The position numbers and the translations under genes were made by a program. Source: Arenibacter sp. P308M17 (GTDB taxonomy: Bacteria; Bacteroidota; Bacteroidia; Flavobacteriales; Flavobacteriaceae). From it: a stretch of DNA of 38,480 nucleotides. Location of the stretch: contig NZ_QVON01000015.1 of assembly GCF_003426735.1 (NCBI RefSeq), positions 1 to 38,480 of the forward strand. The letters are read 5' to 3'. This document shows, one piece after another, positions 25,222 through 33,745 of the stretch; the first letter of the stretch is position 1; each line of letters opens with the position of its first letter. Below the pieces are notes generated by a model, which ran no database searches, was not told where the DNA came from, and saw nothing but the letters and a program-made list of their open reading frames with translations.

Positions 25222-26631
25222 CTAAGCAATTTTTGCCAATTCCGGTATTGGAATATGCAAAGGCAGCGTAAATTTGAAATTACTCCCTTTACCTATTTCG
25301 CTTTCCACCCAAAGATGTCCACCAAGTTTTTCAGCAAATTCCCTGCAAAGAACCAGGCCCAAGCCGGAACCATTTTCGTCCGCAGTGCCCGGCATGCTTA
25401 CAGAAGTGGATAAATCGAAAATTTCATGAATGGTTTTTTCGTCCATACCGACGCCATTGTCGGAGATGCATATTTCCACTTGGTGTTGATCTGAAGCAGC
25501 TCGTACCTCTATATGTCCCCCAGGGTTGGTGAATTTTATGGCATTCGAAATTAAATTTCGTAAAATGGTTCCTAAAATGTTTTCATCCGTATCCAATTCT
25601 ATTTCATAAGTTGGGGAAAAATGTAAGGAAATGTTTTTAGCTTTTGCCTGCGACATTTTAAGTGCGATTATATGCAATATTACTTTTGAAAGATTTGTTT
25701 TCCTTGGGACGAAAACTAGTTCTCCGGTTTGCGACTTTGCCCAATGCAATAAGTTGTCCAGCAAACTGAGGGTGTTTTTAGCCGTTGAATTTATTAAACC
25801 CACAAACTCCTTGGATTCGGAATTGTCAGTGGCAATCACCTTTTCCGAGAGAAGTTCTGTAAGGCATAATATGTTGTTGAACGGACTTCTTAAATCGTGC
25901 GCTATAATAGAAAACAATTTATTTTGGGTTTGGTTTAACGCCCCAAGTTTACGTTTATCCTGTTCGATTATTAAATTTTTTCTAAGGATTGTTTTTTGAT
26001 CAACTTCTTTTAGAAGCATTATAAAACCTATACTTATAGCACTAATAAATAGGATAGAGATAATTAAAAACCAATTATTGAAGGTGGAATTCTTTAGGAA
26101 AACATAAGGCTCGCCCATTTGGTAAATATTATAGGCACGAAAGAGCTGGAATATGGAATAAAGCAAAAGTACACCACTTAAAAGTATGGAAAATTTGTAC
26201 TTGTTCTTATTTACAAATAGATAATAGGCACCTATTCCATAGAAAAATGGACAGGAAAGTATACGTATTATGCTAAGGGTAATGTTTTTTTCTTCCACTA
26301 GCAAAATGGCGGAATAAAATAGAACACCGAATATGATGAAAAACCATAATAGATTTTTTCGCATTTTACCATCAAAAGAAACAAGCCCGAAAGAGGTTAA
26401 TGCAAAACAGGAAATCAAAAGAAAATTATTTAAACGAAGAGTAAGCAAAGGTGATAGGATATCCCTGTTGGCATACAGGACAATGGTTAATGTTTGAAAC
26501 CCAATACCAAGGGCAATTAGCAATATGGACCATTGCTTGTGGTGAAAAAAATATTGATAGATGAACAATGCTATGATGAACAAATTGTTCAAGGCTAAAA
26601 AGAACAGTACAGAGGGGTAATCCAAGGTCAT
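25222..26631 (-). CDS. Membrane sensor histidine kinase
   Basis: The 469-residue protein has about six or seven membrane helices in residues 5-205 and a short linker. A HisKA dimerisation domain follows, with the phospho-acceptor His246 in SIIAHDLRSPFNN. The HATPase domain has an N box (NLISNAIKFT, Asn363), G1 DNGVGM (391-396) and G2 GSGLGL (421-426). The membrane part has no recognisable extracellular sensor domain, only a 7TM-like bundle. No response regulator is in the window, so the partner must be elsewhere. It may sense membrane or intracellular cues. Its start is 308 bp from the divergent Tat hydrolase gene. Confidence 0.9.
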   Translation of the reverse strand: MTLDYPSVLFFLALNNLFIIALFIYQYFFHHKQWSILLIALGIGFQTLTIVLYANRDILSPLLTLRLNNFLLISCFALTSFGLVSFDGKMRKNLLWFFIIFGVLFYSAILLVEEKNITLSIIRILSCPFFYGIGAYYLFVNKNKYKFSILLSGVLLLYSIFQLFRAYNIYQMGEPYVFLKNSTFNNWFLIISILFISAISIGFIMLLKEVDQKTILRKNLIIEQDKRKLGALNQTQNKLFSIIAHDLRSPFNNILCLTELLSEKVIATDNSESKEFVGLINSTAKNTLSLLDNLLHWAKSQTGELVFVPRKTNLSKVILHIIALKMSQAKAKNISLHFSPTYEIELDTDENILGTILRNLISNAIKFTNPGGHIEVRAASDQHQVEICISDNGVGMDEKTIHEIFDLSTSVSMPGTADENGSGLGLVLCREFAEKLGGHLWVESEIGKGSNFKFTLPLHIPIPELAKIA

Positions 26632-26939
26632 TATTCGTAATTCGTTTTCTTTTGATAAAGATTAAAAAAATTCGTGCAATAATTTACTTTTTTAATGTTT
26701 TTTGGAAATTTTAATGATATCATGTTGAAAAATGGCTTTGTGCATTGATAATAAGTGTGTTGAACCATTTAGGGGTTTCACATAATAGAATAATGCTCTT
26801 TCTATTAAGCAAAAGAACTTTCTTAGCACTTCCCTATTTTTGAAATTATTCCATTTAAAGATTCACTACTTAAAATCAACAGTAAGGAATAATCAGAAAC
26901 AAATAGTATCTTTAAATGTCCCGATAATTATCTTATAAC
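26632..26939. other. Divergent intergenic region, kinase and Tat hydrolase
   Basis: This 308-bp AT-rich stretch has no ORF I can support. TATCTTTA at 26907-26914 is one base from the TAnnTTTG -7 consensus, 26 bp before the hydrolase ATG. It probably carries both promoters. Confidence 0.4.
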
Positions 26940-28259
26940 ATGAAAAAAGTCAAAAGTTCGGATGCCGAAATCCAAGATTCCAGAAGGGCCTTCCTATCCA
27001 AGACAGCGCTGGCTACCGTGGCCATTCCGCTTATACCAGGAACAATGACCGCGACATTCAAGAACATGTTACCAACCTCAAAACTTATCGTTATGAATGC
27101 AGACAAACCCAAAAGTCTAATAGGCCAGTACGGCCCTTGGTTGGCTTCGCAAATGAAAGATCCGCCCAAGTTGTCATTTAGGAACGACCATTGGTCCATA
27201 ATTGAAGATTGGAAACCAAGTGCATATGCCAAGGCCGAAGAACAGATAGCCGCGCCTTTGATAAAAGAGACTATTGTAATTACCCTTAAAAAGAAATATA
27301 TCTACGATGGACTTGAAATAGAGGAACTGGAATGGAAATTGCCCTACGGAAGACCTGTTGAGGCTATTTTTTTAAAACCCGAAAACAGTCAAGGCAAGTT
27401 GCCCGCTATTTTGGCCTTGCACGACCATGCGGGTAAAAAGTACTTCGGCAAAAGAAAGATAACCAAGACTTCGGATACCCAGCACCCGCTAGTTGAAGTG
27501 CACCAAAATAGCGATTATGAAGGTAGGGCATGGGCGAATGAAATAGCCAAAAGAGGCTATGCAGTTTTGGTACATGACGCCTTTTCCTTTGCTAGCCGTC
27601 GGATTTTCTATGAAGATATGGACGGTATTGACTGGGGCCCATTAAAAGTAGAGGGACGTACTGATGAATATCCAGAAGATATCAAGAACATAGAGGATTA
27701 TAATGCATGGGCAGGCCATCATGAACACCTTATGGCCAAATCCCTTTTGTCCGCTGGCACCTCATACACAGGTATGGTATTGGCCGAAGACCGTATTGCT
27801 TTGGATATTCTGAGTGCAAGAAAGGACGTTGACCCGGATCGCATAGGTTGCGGCGGACTCTCGGGCGGTGGGCTGCGTACTGTTTTTTTGGGGGGGATGG
27901 ATACTCGTATTAAATGTGCCGTATGTGTAGGGTTTATGACTACCTGGAAAGACTTTTTATTGAATAAGTCTTACACCCACACTTGGATGACCTATGCTCC
28001 AGGTTTGGCAAATTATTTGGATTTTCCCGAAATTTTAGGGCTGCGCGTACCACTTCCTACCATGGTGCAGAGCAATAATCATGACGAACTTTACACTTTG
28101 ACCGAAATGAAAAAAGCAGATAATATACTAGCGGATATCTTTTCAAAAGCGGGCCACCCTGAAAGGTATAGTGGAAAATTCTATGATGGAGGCCATAAGT
28201 TCGATATTCAAATGCAAACCGATGCCTTCCATTGGTTCGATAATTGGCTGGGGAATTGA
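26940..28259 (+). CDS. Tat-exported alpha/beta hydrolase (dienelactone-hydrolase/acetylxylan-esterase-like)
   Basis: The 439-residue protein has a twin-arginine signal (DSRRAFLSKT at 13-22, then an Ala-rich stretch). The hydrolase body has an ALHDHAGKK oxyanion strand and a nucleophile Ser308 in CGGLSGGG. Plausible triad partners are Asp382 (SNNHDELYT) and His419 (YDGGHKFD). It resembles abhydrolase-7 and sugar-acetyl esterase families. Export folded suggests a cofactor or the usual Tat habit of these Bacteroidetes enzymes. The gene is alone, convergent with DUF2200 by 35 bp. Confidence 0.88.
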   Translation: MKKVKSSDAEIQDSRRAFLSKTALATVAIPLIPGTMTATFKNMLPTSKLIVMNADKPKSLIGQYGPWLASQMKDPPKLSFRNDHWSIIEDWKPSAYAKAEEQIAAPLIKETIVITLKKKYIYDGLEIEELEWKLPYGRPVEAIFLKPENSQGKLPAILALHDHAGKKYFGKRKITKTSDTQHPLVEVHQNSDYEGRAWANEIAKRGYAVLVHDAFSFASRRIFYEDMDGIDWGPLKVEGRTDEYPEDIKNIEDYNAWAGHHEHLMAKSLLSAGTSYTGMVLAEDRIALDILSARKDVDPDRIGCGGLSGGGLRTVFLGGMDTRIKCAVCVGFMTTWKDFLLNKSYTHTWMTYAPGLANYLDFPEILGLRVPLPTMVQSNNHDELYTLTEMKKADNILADIFSKAGHPERYSGKFYDGGHKFDIQMQTDAFHWFDNWLGN

Positions 28260-28294
28260 ACGGTTAAAAACACATAGAACAGTGTATGTATTAC

Positions 28295-28660
28295 CTATGC
28301 ATATCTCAAAATCTTTTCCATCTTTTTGCCTTTCGCCAGTTCGTCCACCAACTTGTCCAAATACCTTACTTGCCGGGTTAAGGTATTTTCGATATCCTCT
28401 ATTCGGTAACCACAAATTACCCCCGTTATAAGTTTGGCATTAGGATTAAGCTCTGCTTTTTTGAAGAAGGTTTCAAAAGTCACTTTTTCATCGATGAGTT
28501 CGGAAAGTTTTCTGTCATCAAATCCGGTCAGCCATTTAATCACCTGATGTAACTCTTCCTTGGTCCTGCCTTTTTTCTCAATTTTTGTAATATAATGGGG
28601 ATATACGGATGAAAAAGTCATTTTTGCTATTCGCTCATTGTGTTTGGCCGTTGTTTTCAT
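28295..28660 (-). CDS. DUF2200 family protein
   Basis: The 121-residue protein is full length for DUF2200, a small cytoplasmic family related to TfoX-like uncharacterised proteins. Hallmarks are [38 protein letters not shown] and [17 protein letters not shown]. It begins the right-hand small-protein cluster, convergent with the Tat hydrolase. The function is unknown. Confidence 0.93.
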   Translation of the reverse strand: MKTTAKHNERIAKMTFSSVYPHYITKIEKKGRTKEELHQVIKWLTGFDDRKLSELIDEKVTFETFFKKAELNPNAKLITGVICGYRIEDIENTLTRQVRYLDKLVDELAKGKKMEKILRYA

Positions 28661-28718
28661 TCTATTTCAACTATACTTGTTTTACTTACTGGCAATTTTT
28701 ATAAACAGTTAATTATAT

Positions 28719-28732
28719 ATGGTTATAACCAT
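28719..28732. promoter_or_regulatory. Palindrome upstream of DUF2200
   Basis: ATGGTTATAACCAT is a perfect 14-bp palindrome starting 59 bp upstream of the DUF2200 start, in the 257-bp gap before the VOC gene. It is a candidate operator; nothing else is visible in the gap. Confidence 0.35.
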
Positions 28733-28917
28733 TTCATTATGGTTCATATACCCCTTATCGGATCGAAACCACGAATTTTATGAAATGAAAGTAAGGTGGT
28801 TAAGCCCCTAATTTAACAAATAAAAACCGAATTTAAAATATGAGGGGCAAGGTCATAGTCAACCCTCACCGTCATCTTCATAGATGAGCTCCTAATACCT
28901 TATAGGATAGATTGTTG

Positions 28918-29364
28918 TTAGCCGGCCGTTATTTTTCCTTTATATTTTGGGTCGTAATCTACCATCCATTCAATACCATATTTGTCCCTAAACATGCCAA
29001 AATAAGAACCCCACGGACTGTCGCCAATCGGCATTTCAATAGTGCCGCCTGCAGAAAGTCCGTTAAATAATTTGTTGGCTTCTTCACGGCTTTCCGCGCT
29101 AATGGAAATTTTGGATCTGTTTTCGTTCTCGCTTACGCGTCCCAGGCTTTGAGGAACATCATTGGCCATTAAAATGTTTTCACCAATAGGCAAGGCAATA
29201 TGCATGATTTTGTTCGCCTCATTTTCAGCTACAGGATAGTCAGCATTGGACAGGTCTTTGAAGCGCATTACTTTTGCGAACTCTCCACCAAAAACCGATC
29301 TATAGAAAAGAAATGCTTCTTCGGCATTGCCGTTGAAATTGATGTAGGGATTGATAAGTGCCAT
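28918..29364 (-). CDS. VOC family protein (PhnB-like glyoxalase fold), copy 1
   Basis: The 148-residue protein starts MALINPYINFNGNAEEAFLFYRSVFGGEFAKVMRF, the usual PhnB/3-demethylubiquinone-like start. It continues MHIALPIGENILMANDVPQ and ends with GSYFGMFRDKYGIEWMVDYD. VOC proteins include glyoxalases, antibiotic-binding proteins and methylmalonyl-CoA epimerases. This PhnB-like branch mostly lacks a tested function. It is one of three VOC genes in 2 kb, with DoxX and SRPBCC neighbours, suggesting a shared detoxification setting. Confidence 0.92.
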   Translation of the reverse strand: MALINPYINFNGNAEEAFLFYRSVFGGEFAKVMRFKDLSNADYPVAENEANKIMHIALPIGENILMANDVPQSLGRVSENENRSKISISAESREEANKLFNGLSAGGTIEMPIGDSPWGSYFGMFRDKYGIEWMVDYDPKYKGKITAG

Positions 29365-29483
29365 AATCTATAAATTTTTAATTGTCAAATTAAAGGTTAA
29401 AATCCTGTCTTTGCCGGCTAGCGGGCCTGCTCCCAATGGGTATCTGGATTAGTTTCTTCTATAAATTTTAGTAGTCCACCGTT

Positions 29484-29511
29484 GGCAATAGGTTATAGGC
29501 AGTATGCAGTA
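29484..29511. repeat. Short degenerate heptamer array (4 x 7 bp)
   Basis: GGCAATA, GGTTATA, GGCAGTA and TGCAGTA follow in phase in the 273-bp gap between the VOC and DoxX genes. The pattern matches the GCNRTAN consensus of the other arrays, but the units are diverged. Nothing else is recognisable in 29365-29637. Confidence 0.5.
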
Positions 29512-29637
29512 AAATCACATTTTTGTCCTCTGCATATAGATTAAGGTATACGGTTTACTGCCAACTTATCATCCATTCCGTTCCAAAATCCCTGCCTTTG
29601 CCGTTAGGTTTGTAATTTCATAGTAGGAGTGGTTTAT

Positions 29638-30009
29638 TTAATTTTTTGAAGGGTTTAGCTTATGATAGTAAAAATAGGATACCATTAAAATAACCAAAAT
29701 AATTAAAGGAAAGAAGGTTTGAAAATTTATTCCGTCCACTACGGCGTGACTTATGCTTGCAAAGATAAAGTCGAAAGCAAAGCCGGCATAGGCCCATTCC
29801 TTTACCCGCTTGGGAATTTGGGGAATTACCAATACCAAAACGCCCAAAACTTTAAAAACGACCAATGCGTTTCCAAAATATTCCGGATAGCCCAAATGCC
29901 TTATCCCTTCTTTGGCCAATTCCGTTTGTGAAGTTAATGCAGGCATTACTCCTTCAAATAAAGCGATGATTAATGTCGCCGACCAATAAAATATTTTATC
30001 TTTTCCCAT
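29638..30009 (-). CDS. DoxX family membrane protein
   Basis: The 123-residue protein has four predicted helices. The N-terminal FYWSATLIIALFEGVMPALTS and IRHLGYPEYFGNALVVFKVLGVL match the DoxX-like branch found next to SRPBCC and VOC genes in Bacteroidetes. DoxX proteins are tied to thiosulfate-quinone oxidation or oxidative stress, but this small branch is uncharacterised. It lies 57 bp downstream of the second VOC gene on the same strand. Confidence 0.9.
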   Translation of the reverse strand: MGKDKIFYWSATLIIALFEGVMPALTSQTELAKEGIRHLGYPEYFGNALVVFKVLGVLVLVIPQIPKRVKEWAYAGFAFDFIFASISHAVVDGINFQTFFPLIILVILMVSYFYYHKLNPSKN

Positions 30010-30066
30010 AGGTTTAATTTTTGTAATTGTTTTACATCAGAAATTAATTGAAAGTTTGATTAATAT

Positions 30067-30492
30067 TTAATTCTTAGAATTTTTGTTGAAATTTAACATC
30101 CAATGATTTCCATACTTGTCCGTAAGGGTACCAAATAGTGATCCCCAAAAAGTGTATTCGAGTGGGTGGTCTGCCTCACCCTCCTCTGAAAGTTTGGCAT
30201 AAACTTTTTTTATTTCCTCTTCGCAACTGCAATCCAAGGAAAGGGAAACGGCATTTCCTTTTATGAGACCTATTTGTGGAACAATGTCCGAGCCTTGTAA
30301 AACCATAGTTTCTTTCGTAAGGGTAGCATGCAATATGCAATCCTTCATTTTTTTTGGCATTTTCTTGGAAAGTGGTGACCCTCCTATTGTTTGAAAAATA
30401 AGTTTGCCCCCCAAACATTCTAGGTAAAAGGTCATTGCTTCCCGGCAATTCCCATTAAAGGTGAGGTAGGGATGAATAAAGGTCATTTTCAC
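30067..30492 (-). CDS. VOC family protein (PhnB-like), copy 2
   Basis: The 141-residue protein reads MKMTFIHPYLTFNGNCREAMTFYLECLGGKL, with ILHATLTKETMVLQGSD and a closing GSLFGTLTDKYGNHWMLNF. The fold and length match the other two VOC genes, but the sequence differs clearly, so it is not a recent duplicate. The spacing of 42 bp to the next VOC gene upstream and 57 bp to DoxX suits one operon. Function unknown. Confidence 0.92.
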   Translation of the reverse strand: MKMTFIHPYLTFNGNCREAMTFYLECLGGKLIFQTIGGSPLSKKMPKKMKDCILHATLTKETMVLQGSDIVPQIGLIKGNAVSLSLDCSCEEEIKKVYAKLSEEGEADHPLEYTFWGSLFGTLTDKYGNHWMLNFNKNSKN

Positions 30493-30534
30493 TTAAGCAT
30501 TTATTAGCTTTTTAATATTAATTTTTTTCATCTG

Positions 30535-30978
30535 TTATTTGGCAATTGAATCATTCATTACATTAAACATCCACCGGATACCAAATTGATCCAAACAACA
30601 CCCCCAGTATCCCCAAAATTCATCTCTCATGGGAGCTTTATCACTACCACCTTCGGATAATGCCTTGTACAAATTATCGGCTTCCTCCTTGGAATCCAAT
30701 TGCAGGCTAATGGTAGTATTATTTCCAACAACCAGCTTTTGTCCCATTGATTCCAACATATCCGTTCCCATCAATTCCGTACCTCCAATAATAGGTAATG
30801 CAACATGCATTACACAATTCAAATCTGCTTCCGAAAATTTAGGGGCCTCGGGATTTGGAGGTAAATCCTTTATATACATCATAGGTGCCGAATATGTTGT
30901 TCCAAAAACGGATTTGTAATAATTAAAGGCCTTTTCCGTATTGCCTTGAAAATTTAAATAAATTGCTACGTGGCTCAT
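30535..30978 (-). CDS. VOC family protein (PhnB-like), copy 3
   Basis: The 147-residue protein begins MSHVAIYLNFQGNTEKAFNYYKSVFGTTYSAP, followed by VMHVALPIIGGTELMGTDMLES and a C-terminal FWGYWGCCLDQFGIRWMFN. It is most like the first copy in motifs (MHVALPI). It is the first gene of the likely VOC-VOC-DoxX run. Members in this branch are annotated as glyoxalase or bleomycin-resistance-like, without proven activity. Confidence 0.93.
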   Translation of the reverse strand: MSHVAIYLNFQGNTEKAFNYYKSVFGTTYSAPMMYIKDLPPNPEAPKFSEADLNCVMHVALPIIGGTELMGTDMLESMGQKLVVGNNTTISLQLDSKEEADNLYKALSEGGSDKAPMRDEFWGYWGCCLDQFGIRWMFNVMNDSIAK

Positions 30979-31134
30979 TTTTTTTCTTATTTAAGGTGGG
31001 TTCAAACTTAGGGTAAAATTCAAATAACTGATGGTCTATTCATCAATTTAAAGTCTATGTTCCCCCGAGTGCAGGCGAGAGGTTTTTAACAGTTACATCT
31101 TTAAATTGGGATCTTTCCCAACTACAATCGGGAT

Positions 31135-31150
31135 ATGCCTGCCCAGGCAT
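31135..31150. repeat. REP-like small hairpin
   Basis: ATGCCTG and CAGGCAT pair perfectly around CC, in the gap between the SRPBCC and VOC genes. The GCCTG/CAGGC core echoes the REP-like elements at 7801-8163. It could also act as a terminator-like element after the SRPBCC stop, but no T-run follows. Confidence 0.35.
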
Positions 31151-31163
31151 CAGGGCAAGGGTT

Positions 31164-31613
31164 TTAGGCGTCGGGTATATTTGGTTCCACCAACCTTTTT
31201 AGTTTATCCAATGATTCTTGCCAACCCAAATAACACATTTCAACAGGGATGGCATCGGGAATCCCTTCTTGCACAATGTTAATTTCGGTACCGCAGATGA
31301 CCGTTTTCATTTGAACTGTCGTAATCATTTTTCCAGGTAAATTTGGATCATCAAATTGGTCAGTGTATTTAATGGATTCGTTAGCAACGATTTCCAAATA
31401 TTCTCCCCCAAAAGAATGGCCGTTTCCCGTTGAGAAGTTTGTAAAGGACATTTTATAGGTCCCTCCAATTTTTACATCCATACTATGTACCTTACATACA
31501 AAGCCATAAGGTGGTAGCCATGATGCCATTGCATCCGCATCGGTAAAAGCTTTAAATACTTTTTCAACTGGTGCTGCCAATACTCTGTGCAGCTTTACAT
31601 TATTACTATTCAT
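31164..31613 (-). CDS. SRPBCC (AHSA1-like) protein, copy 1
   Basis: I start at MNSNNVKLHRVLAAPVEKVFKAFTD (31613), where the family begins; the frame runs on to 31823 across the divergent promoter region. The 149-residue product has the START/Bet v1-like pattern PVEKVFKAFTDADAMASWLPPYGF, MDVKIGGTYKMSF and the closing LGWQESLDKLKRLVEP. AHSA1-like SRPBCC proteins bind hydrophobic ligands and are often neighbours of VOC and ArsR/AraC genes. It is divergent from the GlxA-type regulator, which may control it. Confidence 0.92.
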   Translation of the reverse strand: MNSNNVKLHRVLAAPVEKVFKAFTDADAMASWLPPYGFVCKVHSMDVKIGGTYKMSFTNFSTGNGHSFGGEYLEIVANESIKYTDQFDDPNLPGKMITTVQMKTVICGTEINIVQEGIPDAIPVEMCYLGWQESLDKLKRLVEPNIPDA

Positions 31614-31658
31614 AGTATCGAATTTTAAATGATTATTAATACTACAAAGATGCAATGG

Positions 31659-31677
31659 CATTTCAATATATGAAATG
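31659..31677. promoter_or_regulatory. Candidate operator in SRPBCC-regulator divergent promoter
   Basis: CATTTCA and TGAAATG form a perfect 7-bp inverted repeat around ATATA, midway between the SRPBCC start (31613) and the regulator start (31750). It is a natural candidate binding site for the divergent GlxA-type regulator. TACATTTA at 31722 is a near-match to a -7 box for the regulator gene. Confidence 0.45.
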
Positions 31678-31749
31678 TGTAAAAATGACAACAACAGGGT
31701 GCATTGCGACAATATTGTTTTTACATTTATAGAAATAAACAATGTATTG

Positions 31750-32721
31750 ATGAATGTAAGTATTCTTGTTCCTGAAAACGCTGTAATGCAGGCCATAGCG
31801 GACCCACAATATTTGCTTACCACAGTAAATCAATTTTTGACGGTAGCTGGTAAGGAGCCCTTGTTCCATGTGCAATTGGTTGGGTTGAAAAGGCAGGTGG
31901 AAATTAATGATGGTTTGTTTTCCATTCACACTTCACAACTTTTAAAAGAGGTAAAGAAGACAGATTTAATAGTCATTCCTGCTTTGTTCGGGGATATGAA
32001 AACGGCCATTGCTGCCAACAAACAGGCATTGCCCTGGATAAAGGAACAATATCGAAATGGGGCAGAAGTGGCTTCATTATGTGTTGGAGCGTTTCTGTTG
32101 GCATCCACTGGTTTGCTCAATGGAAAAAAATGTTCAACGCATTGGGGATTTCAAAATGAGTTTAGGGATATGTTTCCCGAGGTTGAAGTAGTAGAAGGAA
32201 ATATAATCACCGAGGAGCACCGAATTTATTCCAGTGGTGGAGCCAATTCGTATTGGAATCTATTGTTGCACTTGGTAGAAAAGTATACCGATAGGGAAAC
32301 AGCAATACTGGCATCAAAATATTTTGCCATAGACATAGATCGGGAAAGTCAAACTACTTTTGCCATGTTTATAGGTCAAAAAAATCATGCGGACGAAGCT
32401 GTTCTAAAGGCACAGGATTATATTGAACAGCATTTTCAAGATAAAATAAGTATTGATGATCTGACTGGACTGGTAGCGGTGGGAAGGCGTAGTTTTGAAA
32501 GGAGATTTAAGTTGGCTACCAATAATACTGTTTTGGAATATATTCAGCGTATAAAAGTGGAGGCGGCCAAAAGAAGTTTTGAGAATAGCAGAAAAAACAT
32601 GAACGAAGTAATGTTTGATGTTGGTTATAGCGATACAAAAGCATTCAGAACCCTTTTTAAAAAGATTACAGGGCTTACACCGATCGAGTATCGCAATAAA
32701 TATAATAAAATGGTGGTCTAG
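31750..32721 (+). CDS. GlxA-type transcriptional regulator (DJ-1/PfpI plus AraC HTH)
   Basis: I start at MNVSILVPENAVMQ (31750); the upstream ORF part overlaps the promoter. The 323-residue protein has a DJ-1/PfpI-like domain (about 1-190, with the elbow ASLCVGAFLLASTGLL). An AraC C-terminal pair of HTH motifs follows (IDDLTGLVAVGRRSFERRFK, then VMFDVGYSDTKAFRTLFKKITGLTPIEYR). This is the GlxA/FtrA architecture, activators or repressors that sense small metabolites. Its stop codon TAG (32719-32721) is the first three bases of an IS-like terminus, so the very C-terminus may have been reset by insertion. It likely controls the divergent SRPBCC gene. Confidence 0.94.
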   Translation: MNVSILVPENAVMQAIADPQYLLTTVNQFLTVAGKEPLFHVQLVGLKRQVEINDGLFSIHTSQLLKEVKKTDLIVIPALFGDMKTAIAANKQALPWIKEQYRNGAEVASLCVGAFLLASTGLLNGKKCSTHWGFQNEFRDMFPEVEVVEGNIITEEHRIYSSGGANSYWNLLLHLVEKYTDRETAILASKYFAIDIDRESQTTFAMFIGQKNHADEAVLKAQDYIEQHFQDKISIDDLTGLVAVGRRSFERRFKLATNNTVLEYIQRIKVEAAKRSFENSRKNMNEVMFDVGYSDTKAFRTLFKKITGLTPIEYRNKYNKMVV

Positions 32722-32747
32722 TGTCCTGTCAACCCTACTTTAGCCAT
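32719..32747. mobile_element. Solo terminus of the 14772-type element
   Basis: These 29 bp, beginning TAGTGTCCTGTCAA, are the reverse complement of the right end of the element at 14907-14935 with one mismatch. No second terminus or transposase follows, and the similarity stops at 32748. It is a relic or partial insertion that supplies the stop codon of the regulator gene. Confidence 0.75.
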
Positions 32748-32777
32748 TTCGTTGATTTTACAATAGGGAACGTAAAG

Positions 32778-33491
32778 TTACCTCCATTGGGACAAAGCAC
32801 TATTAAGGACATTTTCCACCCGCCACTTGGGTTTGTGAAAATAGATCATCCCGTGTCCCGGGAGCATAATATCCGGATCTAATTTGGAGAACCTTAGGAG
32901 TGTCTCCATGTAAATTTTTTTATTAAAATCAAAGGACCCGTCCCATCCGAAATCACCCACCATTAGCGTACCAATAATGTCACCACTTACCGTAACCTTT
33001 ATATTTTCATGTTGGAATGAAAATGCAGTGCACCCCATGGAATGGCCGGGATAATGGCCAACCTCAATATCTATACCCATTAAATTTAAGGTTTGGCCAT
33101 TGCGTACAATCGTATCCACCTCCACAGGATTGAATAATTTATGGTACAAATATCCCGCACATCGTTCGTCTCCGGAAGAGATGGCCTCTGCGGTTTCTTT
33201 GATGGCAATGAGTTGTACCCCTCTTTTCTTAAGCAAATGGGCAGCCCCTGCATGATCTAAATGCGGGTGCGTAAGCAGACAATATTTAATATCGTCCGGG
33301 TCTAGCCCCCAGTATTTCATATTCGCAAAAATTTGGTCTAGGGTATCTCCGCAACCACAATCGAACATGATCAATCCGGTTTTCGTTTTCAGTACATATG
33401 AATTTCCATCGTTCCACAAGGCTCCCTGCAAATCGAAGGTCAACCCGTTAAGGTCGCCCCCTGTTTGATATAAACCCTTACGTATTTGCAT
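32778..33491 (-). CDS. MBL-fold metallo-hydrolase
   Basis: The 237-residue protein has the metallo-beta-lactamase signature LLTHPHLDHAG (His75, His77, Asp79, His80), later metal ligands in GHYPGHSMGC and VSGDIIG, and a closing MLPGHGM. It probably binds two zinc or iron ions and hydrolyses a thioester, lactone or ester. No signal peptide is seen. It is alone in the cluster, on the minus strand between the IS terminus and the second SRPBCC gene. The substrate is unknown. Confidence 0.93.
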   Translation of the reverse strand: MQIRKGLYQTGGDLNGLTFDLQGALWNDGNSYVLKTKTGLIMFDCGCGDTLDQIFANMKYWGLDPDDIKYCLLTHPHLDHAGAAHLLKKRGVQLIAIKETAEAISSGDERCAGYLYHKLFNPVEVDTIVRNGQTLNLMGIDIEVGHYPGHSMGCTAFSFQHENIKVTVSGDIIGTLMVGDFGWDGSFDFNKKIYMETLLRFSKLDPDIMLPGHGMIYFHKPKWRVENVLNSALSQWR

Positions 33492-33711
33492 ACAATCTAT
33501 TTTTGAAGATTAATTATTATTTGAATTGGTACCCAACAATGGATGGTACTTTATGTTCTAATCTACCATGTTGTTCACTTATTCCATAATTTGGGTCGGG
33601 TCTAGGGTTGAATTTTAAATGGCAGGGTCATTATGTATGGTACCCTTAATTTTTTTTGGTACCTTTAGTGCCGACCAAGCTAAGACTCCGCTATTATAGG
33701 GAGTTTTTTTA

Positions 33712-33745
33712 CTTTACATATTTTCAATCTTTACATATTTTCAAT
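33712..33745. repeat. 17-bp perfect tandem duplication across a stop codon
   Basis: CTTTACATATTTTCAAT occurs twice back to back (33712-33728 and 33729-33745), covering the last codons and stop of the SRPBCC gene at 33731. The duplication also copies the stop codon, so the gene end is unchanged. It appears to be a recent slippage event. Confidence 0.9.

Noticed and set aside
4782..28259. Classical SusC/SusD polysaccharide-utilisation locus
   Set aside because: No SusC/SusD-like, TonB-dependent or GH-rich operon is present; the genes are spread and the families suit oxidative sugar chemistry instead.
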